From JAHIQC01 sp964565645 (GTDB lineage: Bacteria > Actinomycetota > Coriobacteriia > Anaerosomatales > JAHIQC01): a stretch of DNA of 64,000 nucleotides. A program made the translations under genes and the position numbers. Below are positions 9,501 to 17,587 of this stretch, in pieces (the first letter of the stretch is position 1; each line of letters begins with the position of its first letter). Location of the stretch: assembly GCA_964565645.1 (NCBI GenBank), contig CAZMFQ010000005.1:62001-126000 (forward strand), read 5' to 3'. The notes below the pieces were generated by a model. The model was not told the DNA's origin. It made no database searches and saw only the letters and a list, made by a program, of their open reading frames with translations.

Positions 9501-10110
9501 ACTTGCTGTTGTAGCCGTTGGCCGCAGACGGCGCGGACACGCCGACGCCACCCTGATCGTCACGCGCGGACTTCATCTTCTCAGCGATGTCCTGCATGGC
9601 GATATCCAGCGGAACAGCATTCCAGTCACCGTTGCCGAGGCGCCAATACGCGACACCGTCAGCGTAGGTGTAGTCGCCCGGGGTGTATACCGGACCGGTC
9701 CAGCCGGTCGGCACGGCCGAGAACGCCGTAGCGCCATCGACCGCTGCGAACACGGGGTTCACGGGATGGGTGCCCGAGAAGGCGCCCACGCGACGTGAGT
9801 TGGTCACGAGCTGATAGGCGCCCGCACCCTTCGCACACAAGCCGCCCGTACTGAAGGGCGACCTGTAGTCGCCGTAGACGTCCAGCACGTTGCCGGATGC
9901 GTCCACGTCGACAAGCTGCCCGCACGAAGCGGAGCAGTAGGGGCATGTGGTGTGGTACGTGGCGTCGACTGTCGCAGCCGCTGCCATGGAAGGCGCGACG
10001 GCGAAGTCGAGGCCCGCAGCACCAACAGCCGCGGCAGCAGCTCCAGCCTTCAGGAAGTCCCTGCGGCTGATGCCCTGCGTCACCCCTTCTTCCTTGTCGA
10101 ATTCAGCCAT
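6598..10110 (-). CDS. fdhG: Tat-exported formate dehydrogenase catalytic subunit, selenoprotein
   Basis: Catalytic molybdopterin (Mo or W) subunit that oxidises formate to CO2. The start ATG 10110 (MAEFDKEEG) has GAGAGG 8 nt upstream. A twin-arginine signal SRRDFLKAG (residues 15-23) means export after folding. The [4Fe-4S] motif is C56-x2-C59-x3-C63-x28-C92. At residue 240 the frame meets UGA (9391-9393) in the context EHQARI-U-HSSTVAG, which aligns with the ARxU-H-x-PTVA context of known Sec-containing formate dehydrogenases. The frame then continues with no shift through AFGRGAMTN and on for 930 residues. A SECIS-type stem-loop follows the UGA, and tRNA-Sec is encoded at 58810. At about 1,170 residues it is longer than the usual ~1,000. 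It should be read as one intact gene, not a pseudogene or two ORFs. Whether it uses Mo or W is not decidable, though a Tup-type tungstate transporter is nearby. Confidence 0.96.
9361..9393 (-). promoter_or_regulatory. UGA selenocysteine codon with bacterial SECIS stem-loop
   Basis: Starting 11 nt after the UGA (9391-9393), GGUGGCC pairs with GGCCGCC over 7 bp (one G-U pair) and closes a GGUCU loop at 9368-9372. The apical GGUCU is the SelB-binding loop sequence I recall for the E. coli fdhF and fdnG SECIS elements, and the distance from the UGA is as expected. This supports recoding of the UGA by SelB and Sec-tRNA. Confidence 0.9.
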
Positions 10111-10243
10111 ACCTTTTCCCTCTCTTCGCTCCCATGGCCGATCGGTCATGGGATCGCTTCCACGCGGAGACGGTGGTCTCCGCGCGCTCTCACGCCGCGG
10201 CAATCACCTCCTCGTCACGCGGGCTGAGGGGGGTTTCGCGCAC

Positions 10244-10289
10244 AAAAAAACCGGCCACAAGCTGCCCGATGGCAACGTGCTGTGGTCGG
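10244..10289 (-). terminator. Intrinsic terminator or attenuator in the fdh leader
   Basis: In the minus-strand transcript CCGACCACA pairs with TGTGGCCGG (one mismatch, extended by an inner GC pair) and is followed directly by seven U residues at 10250-10244. It lies 134 nt before fdhG and about 220 nt after the inverted repeat. It could end transcripts from the upstream NHL gene or be a regulated attenuator for fdhG. Confidence 0.6.
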
Positions 10290-10504
10290 TCGAGATGCAC
10301 GAGCGCCTCCTTACCCAGTAAGAGCGCTCAGAGGCGTTGCCGGACGCCAAAAGAACCCTGAACGCTCGTCTCCTTTCCACTGGGAGGCGCCGTCGTTTCC
10401 TTCGACACCCTATCGGCTACGCGCCCATGGCATCTGGCTTTAGGCTCGCGCAGCTCGGAGACCGTCCCGATATTCCGCCGTTCAGTCTCTTGTCCCAAGA
10501 GACC

Positions 10505-10522
10505 TTGTAACTATCGTTACAA
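10505..10522. promoter_or_regulatory. Perfect inverted repeat TTGTAAC-N4-GTTACAA, operator candidate
   Basis: Two 7-bp arms match perfectly around TATC. The half-site/4-nt-spacer geometry resembles FNR-type sites (TTGAT-N4-ATCAA) but with GTAAC arms. Related repeats precede the hydrogenase operon (37344-37359) and the cytochrome b operon (45055-45070), with a weaker one at 40114-40129. I infer a CRP/FNR-family regulator; no candidate regulator gene is in the window. Confidence 0.65.
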
Positions 10523-10593
10523 TACGACACCTCCACACTACGCCCGAACACTGCGCAGCGTCAATACCCGTACACAGACCATCACGTCACGCA

Positions 10594-12117
10594 TCATTCG
10601 TCGCGGTGGTCGCTGCCGTTCCGCTTCACATACCTGCTCATGAACGTGGCCAGGTCGAGCACCTCGATATCGAGCGCGCCCGCATACGAGGCGATCCGGG
10701 CATCCTGCGTGCAGAGCCGTCCGGCGCGTTTCGCGACCACGAGGAGCGCCGCGTCCTCGTACGTGATACCCATGCGATCGACGAGGTCGCGTGCGTCCGG
10801 ATCGGAGTGCTGCACCGCCTCGATCAACTCGCCGAGGTCCACGCCCTCGACGACCCGGCCCTCGAAGACCGACCAACGAGACTCCGGGGTCAGCCAGCGC
10901 CAGCGCTTGTTGTCCATCTTGCCTATGAGGCCGCGGCGCTCCATCTCATCCACGAAATCCTCGACGGCAACGAACTTCTTCTTGCGCCACCACCACAGCA
11001 GCAACGGCAGAAGCAGGAGCGGGGCAGCGCACAAGGACAGCCACTGATTCCGGGTCGACGGAACGCCGGGCACCACGATCTCCTCGGCGGCCCACTGCCA
11101 GACCTGGATCTGATGGTTCTCGCGATCCGAGATGTAGATCCGGCCTTCACGGTCCAGCGCCACGTCGTTCGCGTACCGGAACTGGCCCGGTCCGACACCC
11201 TGTGAGCCGAAGGAGACGAGGCGCTCGCCATCGAGCGTGTAGACGTCCGTCGTATGGGCGAGCGCGTCCACGACGTAGAGACGCTCCTGCGGGTCGATGG
11301 TCATCCCGCGCGGAATGCCTGAAGTCCGAATGAAGTAGTCGAATGTGCCGTCAGGCATGAAGACCTGGATGCGCCGGTTGTTGGAGTCGCCCACGAACAG
11401 GCGTCCGTCCTTGCTCACGACGATGCCGTTGGGGAAGTAGAACTCCCCTGGAAGATCGGACATCTGGTTGGCGCGGCCGGTCTTTCCGAACCTGCGCAAC
11501 TCGGTGCCGTCGGGTCGGAAGACGATGACGCGGTGGTTGTTCGTCTGGCCAACATCGGTCGTGTACAGGTTGCCGTCCGCGTCCCACGTCATCGCGAGCG
11601 GGCTCCACGTGTCGGCGTCGGGCGCCGCCGGCAGGATCTTGCGCACGAACTCGCCCGTGGTCGTGAACACGAGGATCGCGCGGACGCGACGGTCGGAGAC
11701 GTACAGATCGCCGTCAGGGCCGATGGCCAGATGCGCCGGGGCGACGAGCTGGTCGGTGATGGTGAATTTGTAGCGCCCCTCGGTCGAGTAGACGCGAACG
11801 ACACCCGCCTCCGTGTCCGTCGCGAACACGAGGTCGTCCTTGGTGACCGCAACACCGACGGGGCGCGTGAGGGCGTTCTCCCCCGGAGGACCGGAGATGG
11901 AGAAGACGTACTCGGGTGGTGCGACCTCCTTCTCGGCGGTGCCGGCAAGCCGAGGAATCGGAAGTCGTCGGTTGTTCATGTAGTACCAACTCGCCCACAG
12001 CACGAGGGAGAGCAACAGCAGCAGGAGGATCAGCAGGGCTATCTTGCGCGCGTTCGAGCCACGCTTCCTGCGAGGAGCCGAACTGGGAAAAGCGTTGTCC
12101 ACCGTCGGATCGGTCAC
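10594..12117 (-). CDS. NHL beta-propeller membrane protein with PIN-like C-terminal domain
   Basis: About 507 residues in four parts: a basic N-terminus; a transmembrane helix (residues about 25-45, ALLILLLLLLSLVLW); an external six-bladed NHL-type propeller (about 65-350, repeats such as NGIVVSKDGRLFVGDSNNRR followed by IQVF); and a second helix (LCAAPLLLLPLLLWWW) leading to a cytoplasmic domain of about 140 residues. The last part contains AAL-x3-AKRAGRLCTQDARI, reminiscent of the C-terminal half of PIN domains, but a full acidic triad is not obvious. The GTG start at 12117 has AAGG upstream. The gene follows the TPR gene by 17 bp, and the same TPR-NHL pair occurs at 37434-40010. NHL proteins often sit beside multiheme cytochromes; a scaffold or assembly role at the outer membrane face is inferred. 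Confidence 0.85.
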   Translation of the reverse strand: MTDPTVDNAFPSSAPRRKRGSNARKIALLILLLLLLSLVLWASWYYMNNRRLPIPRLAGTAEKEVAPPEYVFSISGPPGENALTRPVGVAVTKDDLVFATDTEAGVVRVYSTEGRYKFTITDQLVAPAHLAIGPDGDLYVSDRRVRAILVFTTTGEFVRKILPAAPDADTWSPLAMTWDADGNLYTTDVGQTNNHRVIVFRPDGTELRRFGKTGRANQMSDLPGEFYFPNGIVVSKDGRLFVGDSNNRRIQVFMPDGTFDYFIRTSGIPRGMTIDPQERLYVVDALAHTTDVYTLDGERLVSFGSQGVGPGQFRYANDVALDREGRIYISDRENHQIQVWQWAAEEIVVPGVPSTRNQWLSLCAAPLLLLPLLLWWWRKKKFVAVEDFVDEMERRGLIGKMDNKRWRWLTPESRWSVFEGRVVEGVDLGELIEAVQHSDPDARDLVDRMGITYEDAALLVVAKRAGRLCTQDARIASYAGALDIEVLDLATFMSRYVKRNGSDHRDE

Positions 12118-12134
12118 TTCGGCATACCTTCCTG

Positions 12135-13154
12135 TCAGTTGCCCGTGCTCTTCGAGAGCCTGCCCACAGCCTTCTGCGCCTCAGGGTCCTGAGGGGCGAG
12201 GGTCAGGACGCGCTCCCACGCGACTCTGGCGGCCTCGGTGTTCCCGGCCTTGTCCTGCAGGCGCGCCACTATGCGCAGCGCGTCAATGCTCTGCGGATCG
12301 ATGGCTGCCGCGATGCGCGCCTCAGAGAGTGCGACCGAGGTCTCGTTCGAGGCGAGCGAAGCGTTCGCTGCCTCGAGGTGCTCCTCGGCGGTACCGAGGT
12401 TCGCGAGTTCGTCGGCAGGCTCCGGGCGATCGGCGGGTGCGTTGTCGGCGGAGACACGCAGACGCTCAGCCGCGTCAGCCGTCTGACCGTTCTCAAGCAG
12501 CAGCAGTGCGTACTCGTAATTCGCCTCCGGCAAGAGAGGATCGAACTGTAGCGCATAGCGCAGGTTCTCCTCGTACTTGGTGGGGTTGTCCATCTCCCGA
12601 TAGGCGATGGCGAGAAGGAAGTAGGTGTCCGAGGCGTCGCGGCGGATCCTCAGGGCCTGCCGGAGATAGGTGGTCGCTTCCTCGTACTCCTTGACCTCCA
12701 TGAGCGTCGAACCGAGGTAGTAGTACGCCTTCTCCAGCCTCTGGTCGACCGATGCGTACTGGCCCTGCTCAAGGATCTCGATGATCTTGCGCCAGTAGCC
12801 CTCGGCGGTGCGCCACTCGCCCTGATTCATGGACAGCAACGCGATGCCCGAGAGCGCCTGCGGGTCGTCCGGCCTGATCTGGAGAGCCGCCTGGTACTGC
12901 TCGTTGGCTGTCTTGTAGTCCCCGGCCGCCGCCAACGCATCGGCCAACCGCAAACGAGCGGCGACGTTGTTGGGGTCCTTGCGCACGGCCTCGGCGAGGT
13001 TCGCCGCGGCTCGCATCGCAGGCGAGTTCGCCCGGTCCCGAGCGTTGGTCGCGATGACCGTGTATGCGAAGAAGCCGACCGCCAGAACAATGGCGACAGC
13101 CGTCGCCTTGATCGCGATGTCGAGCCATTTGGTGTCCGAGAAGCGCAGTCTCAC
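12135..13154 (-). CDS. Membrane-anchored TPR protein of the cytochrome module
   Basis: A single N-terminal transmembrane helix (about residues 12-33, IKATAVAIVLAVGFFAYTV) is followed by an extracytoplasmic array of about seven TPR units spanning the rest of the 339 residues. Typical TPR signatures are seen (LADALAAAGDYKTANEQYQA; YYYLGSTLMEVKEYEEA). I chose GTG 13154 because AGGAG lies 10 nt upstream; longer versions would run back into the preceding cytochrome gene. The paralogue at 38958-40010 has the same helix-plus-TPR plan and the shared segment ASDTY(F/Y)(L/Y)LA. The gene lies between the 20-heme cytochrome and the NHL protein and probably serves as a docking platform for cytochrome or enzyme assembly, which is an inference. 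Confidence 0.85.
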   Translation of the reverse strand: MRLRFSDTKWLDIAIKATAVAIVLAVGFFAYTVIATNARDRANSPAMRAAANLAEAVRKDPNNVAARLRLADALAAAGDYKTANEQYQAALQIRPDDPQALSGIALLSMNQGEWRTAEGYWRKIIEILEQGQYASVDQRLEKAYYYLGSTLMEVKEYEEATTYLRQALRIRRDASDTYFLLAIAYREMDNPTKYEENLRYALQFDPLLPEANYEYALLLLENGQTADAAERLRVSADNAPADRPEPADELANLGTAEEHLEAANASLASNETSVALSEARIAAAIDPQSIDALRIVARLQDKAGNTEAARVAWERVLTLAPQDPEAQKAVGRLSKSTGN

Positions 13155-13198
13155 GTCGTTGTGTCTCCTAGGTCGGACATCCGCAGACGGCGGATGGG

Positions 13199-14776
13199 TC
13201 AGATGTTGAGGTCCTCGTGACACCGGCGGCAGAGCTCGGAGCCGGGATAGGGCGCGATGATCTGGTTGTTGATGTCCAGGTTCCCGTGGCAGTCATAGCA
13301 CAACCTGAGGTCGTGCGCTTGCGTCTTGCTTGCCGGTTGCATGACTCGTGCCACCGTGTAGCCGACATGGCATTCTTCACAGGTATAGGGCTTGCCCTTG
13401 CTCTCGGCGACCTTGAAATGTACCGCGTGTTCAGCGAGCCCGATGTTCTTGATCTTGGTCGGGGGCTGCGTCTTCATCTCTTCATGACATTCCACGCAGT
13501 TCTCGGCGATGAGCAGGTTGCTCGTGACGCTGGAGTGATGGCATTCCTGACAGGTCTCGCGGTTCTTGTGACAGACCGTGCAATCCTGTCTTGAGTAGCC
13601 GTTGTTCGCATGCGTCGTGATCCATTGCGATGGGTGCGGCATCGGCGTGAAGTGGCAGCGGGTGCACGACCCGGAGGTGTGACAGACCGAGCACGAGCCG
13701 GTCTGCGCAAGGTAGAGCCTGCCGTGGTCGGGCTGCCACTCGGGCTTGCGATGGTCCGCGGGGATGACCATGGGGCTCTGCTGCCCGTTGGCCAACTTGG
13801 CCCTGGCGTTGTGGCAGGGCACGCAACTGGCCGACGCATGACAGGTCATACAGGTCTGGGTGGCGGCCTTCGCCGGATCCTTGTGGCCGCCGATGATGAA
13901 CGCCTGGGTGTGATCGGGCGGAACGAGATCGAAGGTCTTGGGATGGCATGCGAGGCATTCCTCGGTGGCGACCGTCCCCCACTCGGCATGCTTGAGGCTG
14001 TGGCAGCGGTAGCACGAGTCCATGGTCGGGATGATGGTTCGATCGGGCACGTGCGGGAACACATCGTGGCACGCCGCGCACTTGTAGTCCCGCTTGATAT
14101 GCGGCTCGTGGGCGAAGATGATGCGGCCGTTCTGGGTGCGGTCGATATCCGGATGGCAGAAGACGCACTGTCCCATCGTCGGCGTCGAACGCGTGTCTAC
14201 CATGACGGCCTCACGCGGCGGGTCGATCGGGAGGTTGCGCAGATAGACCGCCTGCATGGGGCCGATCCCAAGCCCCTGCTGCTCATGGCACAGGTCACAG
14301 TCCTTGACGGACTCGTGGCACATCATGCAACGGTTGACGCCGGCCTTCTTGGCGAACTGCGCATGCGGTGTCTTCGCCCAGTCCCTGACATGAGAAGCGG
14401 GCCGCATGACATGCGAGGCGGTGTGGCAGTCCGTGCATTCACCCGCGGCCATGATGCCCTGTGCTCCGTGGCTCAGCCCGTGACACACGAAGCATGTGTC
14501 CATCACGGGCCGATACGTGGCCCCGGCCTCGTGAGGCGCACGTACGTGGCACGAGACACACTCGACGAGGAGGTGGTTGCCGTGGCTGAACCGCAGGCCG
14601 GGTACGTCGGTCTCGGCGATGCGCGCATGGCAGGAATTGCAGTTCGCCGCAGTGACCGGCGCGGTGAGATCGACGACCGACGAGGACTGACCGCTACCGG
14701 GAACCGGCGCCCACAACAGCAGCGTCACCGCCAAGCAGGCGGCGAGGGCGATCGTGGAGAGGCTGCGGCTGCTCAT
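13199..14776 (-). CDS. Secreted 20-heme c-type cytochrome
   Basis: A signal peptide (MSSRSLSTIALAACLAVTLL) precedes a 525-residue protein with 20 CxxCH motifs, from CNSCH near residue 46 to CRRCH close to the C-terminus, and many extra His residues that can serve as distal heme ligands. It aligns motif by motif with the 20-heme protein at 40169-41767: for example FSHGNHL, SCFNCHG/TCFVCHG, DWAK-x-PHA, MGQC-x2-CHPDID, LAEHAVHFKVAESKG, and HDLRLCY-x-CHG. No catalytic heme motif such as CxxCK is visible, so it looks like an electron conduit rather than a reductase. The 7-heme gene lies 9 bp upstream and the TPR gene follows. In a Gram-positive cell it could carry electrons across the cell wall. 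Confidence 0.9.
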   Translation of the reverse strand: MSSRSLSTIALAACLAVTLLLWAPVPGSGQSSSVVDLTAPVTAANCNSCHARIAETDVPGLRFSHGNHLLVECVSCHVRAPHEAGATYRPVMDTCFVCHGLSHGAQGIMAAGECTDCHTASHVMRPASHVRDWAKTPHAQFAKKAGVNRCMMCHESVKDCDLCHEQQGLGIGPMQAVYLRNLPIDPPREAVMVDTRSTPTMGQCVFCHPDIDRTQNGRIIFAHEPHIKRDYKCAACHDVFPHVPDRTIIPTMDSCYRCHSLKHAEWGTVATEECLACHPKTFDLVPPDHTQAFIIGGHKDPAKAATQTCMTCHASASCVPCHNARAKLANGQQSPMVIPADHRKPEWQPDHGRLYLAQTGSCSVCHTSGSCTRCHFTPMPHPSQWITTHANNGYSRQDCTVCHKNRETCQECHHSSVTSNLLIAENCVECHEEMKTQPPTKIKNIGLAEHAVHFKVAESKGKPYTCEECHVGYTVARVMQPASKTQAHDLRLCYDCHGNLDINNQIIAPYPGSELCRRCHEDLNI

Positions 14777-14785
14777 CGTCCGGCC

Positions 14786-15694
14786 CTAAGCGCCGAACAA
14801 TGACATCACCGCATCGCGCGCAGTCGAGATCCATCGGTAGAGGAAGAAGTCCTCGGCGATCTCATCGCGACGGTGGATGAGTTTGGCGTACTCGACGTAG
14901 TCCTCGTTCGCGTCTTTGTGGCACGCTCTGCAGGTCTCGACGATGTGACGCTCGTTGAGACTGGAGTCCTTGTCCTTGGACGGCAGGGTATCGTGCGCGT
15001 TATGGCAGTCCCAGCAAGCGGGCGCGTCCTTCGCGCCACGCTTGTACGCGGCGCCATGGTAGTAATCGTCGTAGTTGTCCCAGTAGTCCTCGTGGCACTT
15101 GCCGCAGACCTGCCAGCCCTGCTCGCGCAGTGCGGCCTTGCCCTCGGGCGAATCGGTGAGCTGCCTGATCGAGTGGCTACCGTGGCAATCACCGCACAGG
15201 GGTTTGGCGGGGGCCTTGGGGTCCGGCTTCTCTCCCGGCAGTACGCCGGCGCGGTGAGAACCCCTCGCCACGAGCGCGGACTGATCGAGGTGGCAGTTCT
15301 GGCATGAGGACTTGGCCTCGGTCTGCCAATCGTTGCCCTTGGTCGGATGCGGCGTCTTGAACGCGAAGTCAAGATGGCAGCCTGTGCACTGGACGGTCGT
15401 GTGCGCCGACGCGTCGGTCACCAGAGGGTCTATCCAGAAGCTGACGAGCTTTCCGTCCTTGAGTCTGACCAGGTCCGGGTCGCCGTGGCACACCTGGCAG
15501 CCGGCCTTGGCGTTGGTGGGGAGGGTGAAGTCGACGTCATACCCCTCGATGGTCACCGTGGTCGAGACACTGCGGGTCGCGGGCACCGACCGGGTCGCCG
15601 CGAACGCGGGAACGGCGCAGGCCAAGACCATCGCAGCGCCCACTGCGACGAGCAACATGCGTACTGTGGACCGGATCACTGGAATCCGCGTCAC
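14786..15694 (-). CDS. Seven-heme secreted or membrane-attached c-type cytochrome
   Basis: Seven CxxCH motifs (CQVCH, CTGCH, CQNCH, CGDCH, CGKCH, CWDCH, CRACH) follow a signal peptide. The open frame extends to 15919, but that part is Arg/Ser-rich and does not resemble the paralogue. I favour GTG 15694 (VTRIPVIRSTVRMLLVAVG); ATG 15721 is the alternative. The paralogue at 43144-44004 shares the same heme order and local motifs such as DFAFKTPH/DFAYKAPH and YYHGAAYK/YYHGAAYR. The C-terminal ~30 residues are amphipathic and aromatic (EDFFLYRWISTARDAVMSLF), suggesting membrane association. It heads the module A cytochrome operon and may take electrons from a quinol or membrane partner before the 20-heme protein; the direction of flow is not visible in sequence. 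Confidence 0.87.
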   Translation of the reverse strand: MTRIPVIRSTVRMLLVAVGAAMVLACAVPAFAATRSVPATRSVSTTVTIEGYDVDFTLPTNAKAGCQVCHGDPDLVRLKDGKLVSFWIDPLVTDASAHTTVQCTGCHLDFAFKTPHPTKGNDWQTEAKSSCQNCHLDQSALVARGSHRAGVLPGEKPDPKAPAKPLCGDCHGSHSIRQLTDSPEGKAALREQGWQVCGKCHEDYWDNYDDYYHGAAYKRGAKDAPACWDCHNAHDTLPSKDKDSSLNERHIVETCRACHKDANEDYVEYAKLIHRRDEIAEDFFLYRWISTARDAVMSLFGA

Positions 15695-15924
15695 CCTACC
15701 CCGCCTTCGGTTTCGTCCCATCAGCGCATCAACACGATGGCCACGCGACTTGCGGACCGCCGCCGGTGCGGAGTTGCCGGATCGCCGCTTGGATGCACCG
15801 AGACCGACAGTCGCCGAGGAAATGGCGCACCGATTCGGTCTGTCCGCAGGATAGGCCGACGACACGCGGTCGGTCAACGCGAACGCCCCCTGAAGTGCGC
15901 GATGCGCCTCCCTGAGCACTCAAT

Positions 15925-17100
15925 TCAGGTACGCGCGACGATCTCGGCGACCGCGGCCAAAGCCTCGGCCACATCCGCATCGGTGTTGCCATATCCGATA
16001 CCCATGCGGACCGACCCGGTCGCAAGGGTGCCCGCGCTCTCGTGCGACCATGGCGAGCAGTGCAGCCCCGACCGCGTGGCGATCCCATAGCGCTTGTCGA
16101 GTTCGAACGAGACGGTGTCGGCCCCCGCGCTTGTGTGCACGAACGAAAGGACCGGCACTCGCTCCACAGCCGCAGGAGGCCCCAGTACGGTGATGCCCTC
16201 TATCGCGGCAAGCCCCTCATGGAGCGCGCGTACGAGCCGCTGCTCCTCGGCATGCTGGTCCGGACCGTGCGTCAGATGCCAGGCTACGGCCGCGCCCATT
16301 CCGACGATGCCGGGGGTGTTCAGGGTCCCGGCCTCGTAGCGGTCGGGGCGGTCGAGCGGCATCCGGGGAAGCTCGGAGTCGCCGGACCCGCTGCCGCCCT
16401 CGATGAGCGGCGCGGGGTCGATGTCGGGAGACAGGTACAGGAGCCCGATGCCCTGGGGGCCGAGCAGCCCTTTGTGCCCCGAGGTCGCGTACGCATCTAC
16501 ACCGAGCGCTACCACGTCCACGTCGAGGTGGCCCGCGCCTTGCGCGCCGTCGACGAGCATGAGCGCACCGTTCTCGTGCGCGATGTCTGACAGGTCGGCG
16601 ATCGCCTGGATGGTGCCGGTCACGTTGTTCGCGTGCTGGCACACCACCGCGCGCGTCGGCGCTATGCGGACCGCGGCCTCCACGTCGTCGGGCTCCACAA
16701 AGCCGGTGTCGTCCGCGGCGATCACGACGACCTCTACGCCGGCCTGCGCGAGCGCGTTGAGCGGGCGCGCCACCGCGTTATGCTCCATCGAGCCGACGAC
16801 CACGCGGTCGCCGGGGGCGAGCAGCCCGGCCAGCATCTGGTTGCAGCCGTACGTGCACGAAGGCGTGAAGGCCAGGTTCTCGGAATCGGGCACGCCGAGG
16901 AGCCGCGCGCAGGTGTTGCGGGCATCGAAGACCGCACGCGCGCACCGCATCGCGAGGTCGTAGACGCCGCGCCCGGGGTTGCCGCCGAGCTCGGTGAGCG
17001 AGTAGCGCACCGCCTCGACGACCTCGGGCGGCTTGGGCCATGACGTCGCCGCGTGGTCGAGGTATATGCGCGTCGTGGTCGGCCCCTGCGCGCGTGTCAC
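15925..17100 (-). CDS. Cysteine desulfurase-like class V aminotransferase
   Basis: A PLP-dependent enzyme of about 391 residues. The start motif YLDHAATSWPKPPEV is typical of the cysteine desulfurase family. The PLP lysine is in TSGHKGLLGPQG, and a conserved active-site cysteine lies in SGLHCSPW. Such enzymes release sulfur (or selenium) from cysteine (or selenocysteine) as a persulfide on that cysteine. It is the last gene of the cofactor operon and its GTG start overlaps mogA by 4 bp. The context suggests it donates sulfur for FdhD-dependent activation of formate dehydrogenase, as IscS does in E. coli; a selenium role for Sec synthesis is equally possible. The gene family is clear; the specific substrate is not. 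Confidence 0.88.
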   Translation of the reverse strand: MTRAQGPTTTRIYLDHAATSWPKPPEVVEAVRYSLTELGGNPGRGVYDLAMRCARAVFDARNTCARLLGVPDSENLAFTPSCTYGCNQMLAGLLAPGDRVVVGSMEHNAVARPLNALAQAGVEVVVIAADDTGFVEPDDVEAAVRIAPTRAVVCQHANNVTGTIQAIADLSDIAHENGALMLVDGAQGAGHLDVDVVALGVDAYATSGHKGLLGPQGIGLLYLSPDIDPAPLIEGGSGSGDSELPRMPLDRPDRYEAGTLNTPGIVGMGAAVAWHLTHGPDQHAEEQRLVRALHEGLAAIEGITVLGPPAAVERVPVLSFVHTSAGADTVSFELDKRYGIATRSGLHCSPWSHESAGTLATGSVRMGIGYGNTDADVAEALAAVAEIVART

Positions 17101-17585
17101 CGTGCGTGGCCCCCCCCGGCGATCATCGCGACCGCGTGCTCCAGTTGATCCGCAACGAACCCGAAGGACTCGAGCGCCGCCTTACGGCTGCCAGGCACGT
17201 TGATCACAAGCGTGGTGCCTCGCAGTGCCGCGACGCCGCGCGAGAGCATCGCTCGACGCGTCACCGCCATGCTCTGGGCCCGGATCGCCTCGGCGATGCC
17301 GCGAGCCTCGCGATCACACGCGTGAAGCGTCGCCTCGGGGGTCACATCGCGCGTGGAGAAGCCGGTGCCACCCGTCGTGAACACGACGTCGGCATCGGCA
17401 TCGTCGGCCATCCTCGCGATGGCCGAGGAGATGGCGTCGTGGTCGTCGGGCACGAGCGCCGTCGCGACGACCGTCCAGCCGAGCTCCTCGGCGGCCGACG
17501 CCAAAGCCGGGCCCGAGGTGTCCTCGGCGCCACCGGCCGAACAGGTGTCGGAGCAGGTGATGATCCCGATGCGCAGTCCCGCCAC
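17097..17585 (-). CDS. mogA: Molybdopterin adenylyltransferase (MogA/MoaB family)
   Basis: The protein has 162 residues, the usual size for the family. The signature TTGGTGFSTRDVTPEAT is present, as is the C-terminal INVPGSRKAA motif that binds pterin. The enzyme adenylates molybdopterin before metal insertion by MoeA. It lies between the MOSC gene and the cysteine desulfurase-like gene, and overlaps the latter by 4 bp. A second family member is encoded at 45411-45893, so either could be the main adenylyltransferase. Confidence 0.9.
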   Translation of the reverse strand: MAGLRIGIITCSDTCSAGGAEDTSGPALASAAEELGWTVVATALVPDDHDAISSAIARMADDADADVVFTTGGTGFSTRDVTPEATLHACDREARGIAEAIRAQSMAVTRRAMLSRGVAALRGTTLVINVPGSRKAALESFGFVADQLEHAVAMIAGGGHAR

Positions 17586-17587
17586 GC

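Larger units (their letters stand above)
10111..10593 (-). promoter_or_regulatory. Long structured leader/promoter region of the fdh operon
   Basis: No gene is visible in this 483-bp gap. It holds an inverted-repeat operator candidate (10505-10522), several GC-rich hairpins in the fdh sense (for example GGCGT/ACGCC and GAGCGC/GCGCTC pairs around 10300-10350), a terminator-like hairpin with a U-run (10244-10289), and a perfect 9-bp hairpin CGCGGAGAC/GTCTCCGCG at about 10163-10184. If transcription starts just after the inverted repeat, fdhG has a structured 5' leader of about 350 nt. I could not match it to a known riboswitch consensus. Confidence 0.5.

Noticed and set aside
10111..10593. Moco or cobalamin riboswitch in the fdh leader
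   Set aside because: I could align only short fragments (for example an AGCCAGA-like run) and not the conserved core in order, so no riboswitch is called.
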